Notes under the pieces: model-generated
Database searches by the model: none
What the model was told of the DNA's origin: nothing
What the model saw: the letters and a program-made list of their open reading frames with translations, nothing else
Made by a program: the position numbers and the translations under genes
DNA from: Armatimonadota bacterium
GTDB lineage: Bacteria > Armatimonadota > Fimbriimonadia > Fimbriimonadales > Fimbriimonadaceae
Direction of reading: 5' to 3'
Assembly: GCA_018268335.1 (NCBI GenBank)
Contig: JAFDWT010000026.1
Location: forward strand, 1 to 58,515
Length of the DNA: 58,515 nt
Shown here: piece by piece, positions 33,297-42,165 of the stretch
Numbering within the stretch: position 1 is the stretch's first letter
Layout of the letters: each line of letters opens with the position of its first letter

Positions 33297-34109
33297 TCAA
33301 GCAGGATGCTGCAAGAATGCCAGGATCGCCACACCAAGCAGAATCCGGTAGACGACGAACACGTACATGGGCTGGGTGCGGACGAACTTCATGAGGAAAG
33401 AGACCGCCCACCAACCGACGACAAAAGACACGACGGTCGCCACGACAGTCTGGCCGACACCGGCCGCCACTAACTCGTGCCGGGCGTCATAGAGTTCGTA
33501 AAGACCTGCCGCCGTCACCGCCGGAATCGACATGAGGAAGCTCAGCCGTGCCGCCGCGTCGCGCTCGAACCCTTGGAACAAGCCGCCCGAAATCGACGTG
33601 CCGCTCCGACTGCCACCGGGAACCAAGGCGATGGCTTGCCAGACGCCCATGACGAGACCGTCGACCGGTTTGACGTCTTCCAATTGACGCTTGCGTTTGC
33701 CCATCTTCTCGGCGACCGCCAAGACAATGGCAAAGGCGATCAGCATCCAGGCCGTCAGCGTCAGACTCCTGGCCTCGCCCTTGATGAAGTGCTTGACAGT
33801 CAAGCCAATGACAATGATCGGCAGCGTGGCATAAAACGTCGCCCAGCCTGCGCGCGCCTCAGGAGCGATTCTCGCAGTCTTGCCCATGAACGAGCCAGCC
33901 CAACCGACAAAAGCCCCTTTGATGTCGTTCCAAAAGTAGATAAACGTGGCGACAACGGTGCCTAATTGGATGACCGCCGTGAACCCGGCGCCTGGGTCGC
34001 TCCAATGAAAAACGTGCGGCAACAGGTTCAGATGGCCGCTGCTGCTCACCGGCAAGAACTCAGTCAGGCCCTGGATTACTCCGTAGACAATCGCTTGAAT
34101 CCAGTCCAC
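33297..34109 (-). CDS. uppP: Undecaprenyl-diphosphatase
   Basis: 270 aa, multi-spanning. The two signature motifs are present: QGLTEFLPVSSSGHLNLLPH near the N-terminus and LVPGGSRSGTSISGGLFQGF (catalytic Arg-Ser). BacA/UppP recycles undecaprenyl diphosphate, the lipid carrier used for peptidoglycan and surface glycans. It fits the preceding wecA-like and wecB genes. Its start lies inside the 3' end of wecB (34-base overlap), implying translational coupling. Confidence 0.96.
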   Translation of the reverse strand: MDWIQAIVYGVIQGLTEFLPVSSSGHLNLLPHVFHWSDPGAGFTAVIQLGTVVATFIYFWNDIKGAFVGWAGSFMGKTARIAPEARAGWATFYATLPIIVIGLTVKHFIKGEARSLTLTAWMLIAFAIVLAVAEKMGKRKRQLEDVKPVDGLVMGVWQAIALVPGGSRSGTSISGGLFQGFERDAAARLSFLMSIPAVTAAGLYELYDARHELVAAGVGQTVVATVVSFVVGWWAVSFLMKFVRTQPMYVFVVYRILLGVAILAFLQHPA

Positions 34110-35218
34110 ATGTCCTCCATGGGGGACTCGACCCCCAGTTCGCGCAGGGCAAGGTACCTGATGCGCTGAGCGGCGCGACCGTCCCCATAAGGACTGGACG
34201 GACGCGAACCTGCCTTCGCAGCCAGCAGCTCATCAGCCGCTGTCACGATGCTCGTCTTGTCCGTTCCGACCAACTTAGCCGCCCCAGCCTGCACACCTTC
34301 CGGTCGCTCAGTGGTGTGTCGCAAAACCAGCACCGGCACACCGAAGGCAGGCGCCTCTTCCTGCACGCCGCCCGAGTCGGTCAGGATCAGGGCGCTTCTT
34401 TGCATAAGCTTGACAAAGTCGGCATAGTCGGGCGGCTCGATCAAGTCCACCCTCTCCTGGCCGCCCAACACCGATACAAGCGTCTCGCGCACCGCCGGGT
34501 TACGGTGCATGGGTACCACCAGCAGCACGTCGGGATGCGCCCGGGCGACCTCAAGGGCAGCCTCGGCGATCTCGCGTTGCGGCGCACCAAGGTTTTCGCG
34601 CCGGTGCGTGGTCAGCACGACGACGCGGCCGGTCCAATCCGGATACCACGTCAGTGCCGTCTGATCGGCGACATGCCGCACGGCGTCGATCCCGGTGTTG
34701 CCAGTGACAAAGACGGTCTCGGGCTGGTGCCCTTCGTTGAGCAGGTTCTCCGCAGCCCAAGGCGTCGGTGCGTAGTGCTGAGCGGCGACCAAAGCTGCCG
34801 CGCGTCGATTGAACTCCTCGGGGAACGGTTCGGCCACCGATTCAGTGCGCAGACCAGCTTCAACATGGCCGAAAGGCACCCGGCGATAAAAGGAAGCAAG
34901 CGCAGCGACAAATGTCGTCGTCGTGTCGCCCTGGGCGAGGATGAGTTGGGGTTGCAGGGACGCCAATAGGGGATCCAAGCCCTCCAGGACGCGACGCGTC
35001 ATATCGGCCAGTGTCTGGCCGTGCTGCATGATCCCCAGGTCGTGGTCAGGCGCTAGGTCAAAGGCGCCCAGGGCCTGGGCGAGCATCTCGCGGTGCTGGC
35101 CTGTGCTCACGAGCACCGTCTCGACAGCATCAAATCGTCGCAGCTCGCGCACGACCGGCGCCGTCTTGATCGCGTCCGGCCGAGTGCCGACGACGGCGAT
35201 GATCTTGGGCTTAGCCAC
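34076..35218 (-). CDS. wecB: UDP-N-acetylglucosamine 2-epimerase (non-hydrolysing)
   Basis: 380 aa. Motifs: VVGTRPDAIKTAPVVREL at the N-terminus, VSTGQHREML, GDTTTTFVAALASFYRRVPF, HVEAGLRT, PFPEEFNRR, TTHRRENLG and ILTDSGGVQEEAPAFGVPVL. It interconverts UDP-GlcNAc and UDP-ManNAc for surface polysaccharide. It sits next to the WecA/TagO-type transferase, which loads the lipid carrier. Overlaps of 8 bases upstream and 34 bases downstream show a tightly coupled operon. Confidence 0.96.
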   Translation of the reverse strand: MAKPKIIAVVGTRPDAIKTAPVVRELRRFDAVETVLVSTGQHREMLAQALGAFDLAPDHDLGIMQHGQTLADMTRRVLEGLDPLLASLQPQLILAQGDTTTTFVAALASFYRRVPFGHVEAGLRTESVAEPFPEEFNRRAAALVAAQHYAPTPWAAENLLNEGHQPETVFVTGNTGIDAVRHVADQTALTWYPDWTGRVVVLTTHRRENLGAPQREIAEAALEVARAHPDVLLVVPMHRNPAVRETLVSVLGGQERVDLIEPPDYADFVKLMQRSALILTDSGGVQEEAPAFGVPVLVLRHTTERPEGVQAGAAKLVGTDKTSIVTAADELLAAKAGSRPSSPYGDGRAAQRIRYLALRELGVESPMEDMWTGFKRLSTE

Positions 35219-36209
35219 GGCTCCTCACCAGCACCAGGAGGGTACCGCTCACGGCCATGGCGACGAGATAGAGAATCCACACAGTCTGCTTCTGCGAGAA
35301 CCCTTTGCTGAGAAGAGTATGGTGCACATGCCGCTTGTCAGCCTGCGAGATAGGCTGCTTGTGCATGATGCGCCGGGTGACGACGAAGAAAGCGTCGAAC
35401 AAAGGCACGCTGAATATCAGGATCGGCAAGAGCATCGACAGCGTGGCCGCCGTCTTCAGCGCCGCCACCACCGAGAGGCAGGCCAACAAAAAGCCCACCA
35501 CCTGAGCCCCGCCCGCCAAAAAAATCCGCGCCGGATTGTAGTTGTATCGCAGAAAGCCAAGGCAAGCCCCGCCCACCGCCGCCGCCGAAAGCGCCACCCA
35601 CCTCTGTTGACCAAACACCGCCAGCGTGACGATGGTCGCCGCTGCGATGGCGGCGATGCCACTGGCCAGACCGTCGACACCGTCGATGGTGTCCATGGTT
35701 TTGGTCACGACGAAAATGTAAACCGCCGTAAATGGTACAGCCACCCATAAAGGAAACGCCACCCAACCTTGGCCCGGCAGGCTGATGCCCTGGACCTGCA
35801 CATGCCCCAGCGCGTCTGCAAAGAGCTGCACCACGACGCCCGCCGCCAGCAGATAGAGCAACTGCACCTTGGCCGAGAGCTGCTTGACGTCGTCGACCAT
35901 GCCGATGGCCAGAAGGACGGCGGCACACACAACCATGCCGATCAAGTACATCGGGAACGAGCCCTTGGGCCAGGCGAACGACAAGGAAACCACGACCGCA
36001 GCCAGAAATCCCGGGAACACGGCCAACCCACCCCAACGCGGGATCGGCTGGGTGTGGACGCGGCGCTCGTCCTTGGTCGGGTCGTCCATCGCCCCTTTGT
36101 CCTTGGCGAATTGGATCACCCATGGGGTGACCGCGATGGTGGTGATGAAGGCGACGAACGCCGTCGCCATCGGCGCGCGAAAGCCCGCCAGGGCCTGCCA
36201 GAGGTTCAA
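35211..36209 (-). CDS. Undecaprenyl-phosphate sugar-1-phosphate transferase (WecA/TagO/MraY family)
   Basis: 332 aa with about ten TM helices. Family motifs include KDERRVHTQPIPRWGGLAVF, the Asp-rich GMVDDVKQL, VTKTMDTIDGVDGLASGIAA (metal and nucleotide site) and FVVTRRIMHKQPISQADKRH near the C-terminus. It transfers a HexNAc-1-phosphate from UDP-sugar to undecaprenyl phosphate, starting lipid-linked glycan assembly. The WecB neighbour favours the WecA/TagO role over MraY. It overlaps the deaminase gene by 4 bases. Confidence 0.93.
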   Translation of the reverse strand: MNLWQALAGFRAPMATAFVAFITTIAVTPWVIQFAKDKGAMDDPTKDERRVHTQPIPRWGGLAVFPGFLAAVVVSLSFAWPKGSFPMYLIGMVVCAAVLLAIGMVDDVKQLSAKVQLLYLLAAGVVVQLFADALGHVQVQGISLPGQGWVAFPLWVAVPFTAVYIFVVTKTMDTIDGVDGLASGIAAIAAATIVTLAVFGQQRWVALSAAAVGGACLGFLRYNYNPARIFLAGGAQVVGFLLACLSVVAALKTAATLSMLLPILIFSVPLFDAFFVVTRRIMHKQPISQADKRHVHHTLLSKGFSQKQTVWILYLVAMAVSGTLLVLVRSRG

Positions 36210-36682
36210 CCGGACGCCTCCACGGGAACCAGCAGCCCTTCACGATAGATGTCGAGCCGCACGTGCGAAAGGCCGAACAACTCCAGCGAAAACGCGTCCG
36301 GATAGTCGCCCTCGTAGATCACGTGTTGGACGCCGGCGTTGATGATCATCTTCGCGCAGGTGTTGCACGGCTGGCAGGTGACGTACATGGTCGAACCCTC
36401 GCAGGGGACGCCGATCATAGCGGCTTGGAGCAGAGCGTTTTGCTCAGCGTGCAATGACCTGGCGCAGTGTCCAGCCATCAGGCAGCCGGAAGGCCATTCC
36501 AGCTTGTCACCGTCGGGAGGGCAATGCGGCAAACCTCTTGGAGCACCGTTGTATCCAGTCGCCAAAATCCGCCGGTCACGGACGATGACAGCGCCGACTT
36601 GGCGGCGTGGACACGTGGCCCGCGTCTTCACAAGATGCGCGATCTGCATGAAGTAGGCGTCCCAACTGGGGCGTTCCGTCAT
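36206..36682 (-). CDS. dCMP deaminase / deoxycytidylate deaminase-like
   Basis: 158 aa. Zinc-dependent deaminase motifs: SLHAEQNALLQAA (His ligand, catalytic Glu) and TCQPCNTCAKMIINAG (two Cys ligands). CPRRQVGAVIVRDRRILATG and GYNGAPRGLPHC are the ComEB/dCMP deaminase-type N-terminal segment. It would convert dCMP to dUMP for thymidylate supply. It is the first gene of the operon ending in pth; a dUTPase gene is elsewhere in the window. Confidence 0.9.
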   Translation of the reverse strand: MTERPSWDAYFMQIAHLVKTRATCPRRQVGAVIVRDRRILATGYNGAPRGLPHCPPDGDKLEWPSGCLMAGHCARSLHAEQNALLQAAMIGVPCEGSTMYVTCQPCNTCAKMIINAGVQHVIYEGDYPDAFSLELFGLSHVRLDIYREGLLVPVEASG

Positions 36683-36710
36683 CGGGCCTGATTATGGAAC
36701 CTGGCCCCCC

Positions 36711-36751
36711 TGACATTTCTGCCAAGAGGGCCGTGCTGTCCAGAAATGTCA
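36711..36751. repeat. Inverted repeat covering the stop of the metalloprotease gene
   Basis: TGACATTTCTG (36711-36721) and CAGAAATGTCA (36741-36751) form an 11-bp perfect stem around a 19-base loop. The outer TGA of the right arm, read on the minus strand, is the stop codon of the protease gene. No T tract follows. It could be a terminator stem or part of a small mobile repeat. Confidence 0.45.
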
Positions 36752-39346
36752 CCTTCCGGACTTGGAAAGGTGCCAGCCGACCGGCTCGCTGAACATGTCG
36801 CAGCCGTCGTTGTCCTTGGGCTCTTCGATACCGTTCAGGAAGAAGAAGCCGGCGTTGGCCGGAGCCTCAGGAGCCGGGTGAGTCAGGGCCATCTCGATGA
36901 CTTGCTGTAGATCCTGGATGTGGTCCAGGGTGGCCTGGTCGGCGGCCCGCGAGGCAGCCCGCTTCAGCAGTTCCTGGGACAGCTTCAACTCTCCGGTCGC
37001 GTAGCCCCGGATGTCCGATGCCGTCGACGGCAGCTTGGCGACCAACGTGTTCACGTAAGTCCTTTGCAGGCTACGGCGAAACACGTCGACCGACACCTTC
37101 GGAGCCGACAACTCACGCCAGACGTTGGCCCGGACGTCGGCCATGAGCTCGGCTACGGAGTAGGCGGATCCTCCGTTCAAGGCCTCGTTGTCCAACATCC
37201 GGGTCATGCGGGCGGTCTGCAGCAGCGAGTTCACGCCCTGAGACTGGAGCCCCTTCACCCGGTTCAGAATCTCGGTCGGTCCGAGCTTTTGGGTGATCGA
37301 GCGCGGCACCAGCCAGCCCTGGGTCTCAAACGTCGTGTCCATGACCCACTTGGCTGACCGCTTCTGATAGTCCTTGGCCACATGCGTGTATGTGTCACCA
37401 CCGCGCCCGCCGAGGTAATTGGTCTCCACCACGCCGCCGACGTTCGCCGACACATGGCCGACATAGTTGCGCAGTTGACCGAAAACCGCGCCGTAGGTTT
37501 CGCTGAGGTCCTCAAAGTCCTCGCCGAGCCGGACAGTGGCCGGTTCGATGTAACCCATGACCCGCTTGAGGTTCAGCAGACCAAGACGCGAGGCCTCGAT
37601 CGCATCATCGCCGAGGGCCTCCGACAGGGCCGAGGGGTCGTAGCTGGCAAAGCCGTTGCGGGCCCGCAGCATCGGTTCGTCCACCTGGCGCGCGGCCCAC
37701 AGGTCCAGCGTCTGCTTTTCCATCCATGGGTTGGTAGCGTGCGGAATCGGTGTGTAGGCCCACATGGCCGCATACTTGTCGTAGATCCCGACCTTCGGAA
37801 TCAGGGCCGCACCGTCGCCTGGCTGGGCGACGTAGTTGAACCGGGCGTAATCCATGATGCTCGGGCACGTGCCGTTGGCCGCAGTCCACTTGGGATCCCG
37901 CAAAAGTTTGATCGGCACGGTCGACGAGGACTTCCCGTTGTGGACGAAGCCCAGGGTGTGGCCGACCTCGTGGGCAGCCACGAATTCCAAGCACTTCTCC
38001 ATCACGTCGTCGGGCAACGGTAGCCGCTGCGACCGAGGGTCGCTCGGCGACGCTTGGGTGAAGTACCACTGTGTCTGCAGCTTCAGGATGTCGTGCCAAA
38101 AGATGATGTGGTTGGACATCACCTCGCCGCTGCGCGGGTCGATCGTGCTGGGGCCGACCGCGTTGGCAATGGGCAGAGCCGCCCAACGGATGACGTTGGT
38201 GTTGGCATCCTCGGCGCTCCAGTTCGGGTCCTCCTTTTCGCTGGGTGCGTCCAGGCACTTGATAGCATTGGTGAACCCGGCCGCCTCAAAGGCCACGTTC
38301 CAATCTTCGACGCCAGCCTTGATGGCCGCCCGCCACTTCCTGGGCACCTCGCGGCCCAAATAGAAGATGATCGGCTTCACTGGATCAGACATCTTCGCAT
38401 CGGGATCCTTCTTCTCCAGCCGGTGGCGGCTGACGAACTCGTAGCTCTTCACGCCCAGCTTGGAGATGCCGTAGTCTTGGAAACCAGTTGCAAACAGCGG
38501 CACGCGCGAGTCGTAAAGCCGACCCATCATCGGCTTTTCGGGAAGCAAAACCAAGCTATGGCTGACCACTGCCGTGTTTGACGGGCCGCCGCCAACGGCG
38601 CCGAATCCTCCGCGCCGACCACCACCGGCCGGCTGACCGCCACCGGATGTGAACGTGGCAAAAATCTCAACGTTGACGTTCGACTTGAACACGTTGACCT
38701 TCTCCAGGAACGTGCGGTTGGCGTCCATGTTGCCGCCACCTAGGCTGCCTTTGGCACTAAGCTCGGGCACGTCCGTCTTGTACAGCCGGGTCACGTCAAC
38801 AAGCAATCCGCCGGTCTTCGACTTGGCCTTGACATCGAGTGCGGCCACCACCGGCATGACATTGCCTTGTTTGACGGCCACCGCCGCATCGGCGCCCTCA
38901 CCGGTGGCGACGATGGAATAGTCCACCAGCCGCAAAAGCACCTTGTCGCCGCGTTGCTCGAACCGAACGATGCGCTCGCCAGCGTCGGAGCCGTTGTAGC
39001 CGCCGCGCGGGCTTTCCTTGATGTTTGTGAGCCATAGGAAGTCGCGTCCCAACAGGCTGGTCGGGATTTCAAATTGCAGAGTCTCGTCCTTGAGATAGGT
39101 GTTCAGGACGCCTTCCTTCTTGGTGAAATCTTTGACTGCCGTCTCGAAGTCGACCGGCTTGGGTGGTTGCTGCTGTTGTGAACCGGGTGGTGTCTGTCCG
39201 CCAGGGCCGCCAGGCACCCCTTGGCCCCTTTGGCGCCCTTGTCCGGGAGCCTGTTGCAGGGCGGCGACGGTCGCGTCGAGGCTTGCGCCGACACCCGGCC
39301 CTGGGGTGACGGCTGCTGTGACAAGCAGTGTTGTGATGATTGACAT
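36749..39346 (-). CDS. Large secreted zinc metalloprotease (DUF5117/DUF4953-type)
   Basis: 865 aa from the ATG that begins a signal peptide (MSIITTLLVTAAVTPGPGVG); the frame stays open upstream, but that part is antisense to the lpd promoter region. Low-complexity Gln/Gly/Pro linkers follow (residues ~30-65). The catalytic site is FVAAHEVGHTLGFVHNGKSS (HExxHxxGxxH) with SIMDYARFNYVAQPGD as the Met-turn. WAALPIANAVGPSTIDPRSG precedes it. Such proteins are exported and believed to degrade extracellular protein. It is a monocistronic unit divergent from lpdA. Confidence 0.88.
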   Translation of the reverse strand: MSIITTLLVTAAVTPGPGVGASLDATVAALQQAPGQGRQRGQGVPGGPGGQTPPGSQQQQPPKPVDFETAVKDFTKKEGVLNTYLKDETLQFEIPTSLLGRDFLWLTNIKESPRGGYNGSDAGERIVRFEQRGDKVLLRLVDYSIVATGEGADAAVAVKQGNVMPVVAALDVKAKSKTGGLLVDVTRLYKTDVPELSAKGSLGGGNMDANRTFLEKVNVFKSNVNVEIFATFTSGGGQPAGGGRRGGFGAVGGGPSNTAVVSHSLVLLPEKPMMGRLYDSRVPLFATGFQDYGISKLGVKSYEFVSRHRLEKKDPDAKMSDPVKPIIFYLGREVPRKWRAAIKAGVEDWNVAFEAAGFTNAIKCLDAPSEKEDPNWSAEDANTNVIRWAALPIANAVGPSTIDPRSGEVMSNHIIFWHDILKLQTQWYFTQASPSDPRSQRLPLPDDVMEKCLEFVAAHEVGHTLGFVHNGKSSSTVPIKLLRDPKWTAANGTCPSIMDYARFNYVAQPGDGAALIPKVGIYDKYAAMWAYTPIPHATNPWMEKQTLDLWAARQVDEPMLRARNGFASYDPSALSEALGDDAIEASRLGLLNLKRVMGYIEPATVRLGEDFEDLSETYGAVFGQLRNYVGHVSANVGGVVETNYLGGRGGDTYTHVAKDYQKRSAKWVMDTTFETQGWLVPRSITQKLGPTEILNRVKGLQSQGVNSLLQTARMTRMLDNEALNGGSAYSVAELMADVRANVWRELSAPKVSVDVFRRSLQRTYVNTLVAKLPSTASDIRGYATGELKLSQELLKRAASRAADQATLDHIQDLQQVIEMALTHPAPEAPANAGFFFLNGIEEPKDNDGCDMFSEPVGWHLSKSGR

Positions 39347-39535
39347 ACGAGTTCTTTTCTCCCACAGACGAACAGGCGTTGAAGTGTCGCCCGACGAGTC
39401 CATCTTGGCCCCAACCGACCCTGTTTCGCTTGATTTGCCAGAAGAATCTGTCCGTCCTTGGACCCCCGACGGCCACAGGTATCCTGACCTCAGCGTCAAG
39501 ACAGGTGGCTTGACGCCGCAAAGAAGGAACACTTT

Positions 39536-40987
39536 ATGGCCGCCCCCAAGACACTTGAGAAACCCCTTTCCAACGACAACTTCGACGCCGACGTCGTGGT
39601 CATCGGGGCCGGGCCTGGCGGGTATGTCACCGCCATCCGCTGCGCACAACTCGGGGCTCGCGTGACCTGTATCGAGAAGGAGTATCTCGGCGGCACCTGC
39701 CTCAACTGGGGTTGCATCCCGAGCAAGGCGATGATCGCCGCCGTCGAGAGGTTGCAGGACGTCAACCATTCCGGCGACTTCGGAGTCGTTCTCCCCAAGG
39801 GCGACGTCACGATGGACTTCGAGAAGATGATGGCCCGCAAGGAGAAGATCGTCCAGACCCAGCGTGGCGGCGTCGGCTACCTCTTCAAGAAGAACAAAGT
39901 CACCCACGTCGAAGGCTTTGCCAAGTTCCTCGACCAGAACACCGTCGAAGTCGAAAAGGACGGCAAAAAGAGTAAGGTCCGCGGCAAGAACTTCATCCTC
40001 GCCATGGGCTCGTCAGTCATCTATCTCCCGATCGAAGGCCTCAAGGGAGGTCGCGACGAGGGCGTTTGGACGAGCGACGATGCAGTGACCGCTCCGTTCG
40101 TGCCCAAGCGGATGCTGGTCGTCGGCGGCGGTGCGGTCGGCGTTGAGTTCAGCTACGTTTTCAACGGCCTCGGTGCCAAGGTCACTTTGGTCGAGATGCT
40201 CCCCAATCTCATCCCCATGATGGACGAGGAACTGGGCAAAGAACTCGGCAAGCTCCTGACCCGCCAAGGCGTCGATGTGCGCACCGGAGCAATGACGCAA
40301 AAGGTCGAGAAGACCAAGACTGGCTGGAAATGCACCGTCAACCAAGCGGGCAAAGTCGAAGAGATCGAAGTCGACGTCATCCTGCTCGGCGTCGGCCGCA
40401 AGGCAAATACCGACGGCATGAACCTCGAGAAAGTCGGCGTCAAGCTGCACAAGCGCGGCGTCGAGGTTGTCGACGACGGTCTGAAAACCCACGCCCCCAA
40501 CATTTGGGCGATCGGCGACGTGACCGGTCGCATCCAGCTGGCCCACACCGCCATGTATGAGGGACAGGTCGTCGCTGCCAACATCGTCGAGGGCAAGGAC
40601 CTGAAGGCCGACTACAAGGCCGTCCCGAACTGCGTCTACACCGTGCCAGAGGTCGCCGGTGTCGGCCTGACCGAGTCCGAAGCCATCAGCAAAGGCTACG
40701 AAGTCAAAATCGGCAAAGCCCAGTTCCGGCCGTTCGGCAAACCGATGGCCACCGGCCACCAGGACGGGTTCGTGAAGGTCGTCATCGACAAGAAATACGG
40801 CGAAGTCCTTGGCCTGCACATGATCGGTTCGCACGTGACCGATATGGTCCACGAAGGCGTGGTGGCACTGAATCTTGAAGCGACCTTGGAGTCGATGGTC
40901 ACCAGCATCCACGCCCACCCGACAATGTCGGAAGCGATCCTGGAAGCCTTCGAGGATGCCCACGGCCAAGCCATCCACAAAGCTTGA
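39536..40987 (+). CDS. lpdA: Dihydrolipoyl dehydrogenase
   Basis: 483 aa. FAD-binding VVVIGAGPGGYVTAIRCAQL, redox-active disulfide GGTCLNWGCIPSK, NAD-binding MLVVGGGAVGVEFSYVF, second FAD motif APNIWAIGDVTGRIQLAHTA, and C-terminal active site SIHAHPTMSEAILEAF with the catalytic His. It reoxidises dihydrolipoamide of 2-oxoacid dehydrogenase or glycine cleavage complexes. No partner subunits lie nearby, so it probably serves several complexes. The start has GGAACAC rather than a strong Shine-Dalgarno. Confidence 0.96.
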   Translation: MAAPKTLEKPLSNDNFDADVVVIGAGPGGYVTAIRCAQLGARVTCIEKEYLGGTCLNWGCIPSKAMIAAVERLQDVNHSGDFGVVLPKGDVTMDFEKMMARKEKIVQTQRGGVGYLFKKNKVTHVEGFAKFLDQNTVEVEKDGKKSKVRGKNFILAMGSSVIYLPIEGLKGGRDEGVWTSDDAVTAPFVPKRMLVVGGGAVGVEFSYVFNGLGAKVTLVEMLPNLIPMMDEELGKELGKLLTRQGVDVRTGAMTQKVEKTKTGWKCTVNQAGKVEEIEVDVILLGVGRKANTDGMNLEKVGVKLHKRGVEVVDDGLKTHAPNIWAIGDVTGRIQLAHTAMYEGQVVAANIVEGKDLKADYKAVPNCVYTVPEVAGVGLTESEAISKGYEVKIGKAQFRPFGKPMATGHQDGFVKVVIDKKYGEVLGLHMIGSHVTDMVHEGVVALNLEATLESMVTSIHAHPTMSEAILEAFEDAHGQAIHKA

Positions 40988-41049
40988 AAGGGGGGCCCCA
41001 TGGCCCGTCGGATTGCTGTCGTTCAGGTACAAGGATAGCCCGTTACCCA

Positions 41050-41772
41050 ATGGCTAACGACGCGCGACTCGTGTTCATGCCCGGTCTGGGAACCGACCGT
41101 CGGCTGTTCGTCGAACAGCTTTCACGGTTCCCGCACGCGAGCACCTGCGAGTGGATCGCCCCGAAGCCGGACGACAACCTTCGCGCATACGCCTCGCGCT
41201 GGGCCGAACAGCAAGATTGGAGCAAGCCGACCATTTTGGTCGGCTTTGCTTTTGGCGGGATGGTCGCCCTAGAGGCGACCGAGAACCACGCGGCGGCTCG
41301 CGAAGCGGTGAAAGGGATTGTGATCGTCTCAGGCTGCCGCAGCGGCTCGGCGGTTTCTGAGGGTTTTCGGCGGCAAGTCGCGATGTCCCGCATGGTGCCC
41401 CAGGCCATCCTGCGACAAGGCCTTCTCTGCTTCGCCGAGCGTTTTTCCGAGCGGGACGACCTAGCCGACCGGCACCGACAGTTGCTCAAGGAGATGGCCA
41501 CCGAGATCGACATCGAAATGTTCCGATGGTCGACCAAGGCGTGCTCCGAATGGGAGTACCGTGGCCCGGTGGAGCTGAGCAAGCAGGTCCCCGTCTTTCA
41601 AATCCACGGCGAAAGGGACCACGTCATCCCGTTAGTGCCCGGCGACCCTGACACTGTTTTGCCCAATGCTGGTCACCTAATCCAATTCACGCACGCCAAC
41701 GAGGTCAATGCTTACATCGCCAAGTGCGCCAAAGAGATCGGCGTTTCAATTCATGTGAAGACGAAGGCCTAG
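41050..41772 (+). CDS. Alpha/beta-hydrolase-fold protein lacking the nucleophile serine
   Basis: 240 aa. The fold is clear: FMPGLGTDRRLF (oxyanion loop), TILVGFAFGGMVALEA (nucleophile elbow), FQIHGERDHVIP (acid) and LPNAGHLIQF (His). At the elbow the usual GHSFGG is GFAFGG, with Ala67 (codon GCT, 41248-41250) where the Ser should be. Asp and His are kept. It is therefore either a non-catalytic relative, or a single T-to-G change or sequence error has removed the nucleophile. It converges on the DCC-family gene with a 4-base overlap. Confidence 0.8.
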   Translation: MANDARLVFMPGLGTDRRLFVEQLSRFPHASTCEWIAPKPDDNLRAYASRWAEQQDWSKPTILVGFAFGGMVALEATENHAAAREAVKGIVIVSGCRSGSAVSEGFRRQVAMSRMVPQAILRQGLLCFAERFSERDDLADRHRQLLKEMATEIDIEMFRWSTKACSEWEYRGPVELSKQVPVFQIHGERDHVIPLVPGDPDTVLPNAGHLIQFTHANEVNAYIAKCAKEIGVSIHVKTKA

Positions 41773-42161
41773 TCGACTTCCGGATACCGGTTCTCCAAGC
41801 CACAGGCGACGCCGCCGAAGAACGCCTTCGAAATGAACCCTCGGTTCCTGGCCACCAACGCATAAACCAACCTGGCAGGCCAAACGAGAGGAGGGTACTG
41901 GAACGGCACGACCCAATTCCAGCCGGTGGCACGGAGGGCAAACAGCATCGCATCGGCACCCCTGAGCCTCGTCCCGTCTTTGGTCACGACGTACAGAGCC
42001 GTTTTGCACCCCTCGTAGAGCGCGTCGTCCATCGGTGGCCGTGGGCAGTTTTGGTAGCTGACAATCTGGAATTGGCGGCCCGTGTCCCGGCGCCGGACCA
42101 TGGCCGCAGCCCGAGAGCACATCCCGCACTCGCCATCCCAAATCAGCCAATGTCTGTCCAT
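41769..42161 (-). CDS. DCC-family (DUF393) thiol-disulfide oxidoreductase-like protein
   Basis: 130 aa. The name-giving motif is near the N-terminus: WDGECGMCSRAAAMV (DxxCxxC). It continues with a thioredoxin-like pattern (FQIVSYQNCPRPP, GADAMLFALRATG) and a C-terminal YPPLVWPARLVYALVARNR. The family's substrates are not well established. It starts 4 bases after pxpC, so it is the last gene of the 5-oxoprolinase operon. Confidence 0.85.
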   Translation of the reverse strand: MDRHWLIWDGECGMCSRAAAMVRRRDTGRQFQIVSYQNCPRPPMDDALYEGCKTALYVVTKDGTRLRGADAMLFALRATGWNWVVPFQYPPLVWPARLVYALVARNRGFISKAFFGGVACGLENRYPEVD

Positions 42162-42165
42162 CGCG

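Noticed and set aside
39347-39907. N-terminal extension of the large metalloprotease
   Set aside because: It is antisense to lpdA and lies before a clear signal peptide at 39346; the extension has no recognisable domain.
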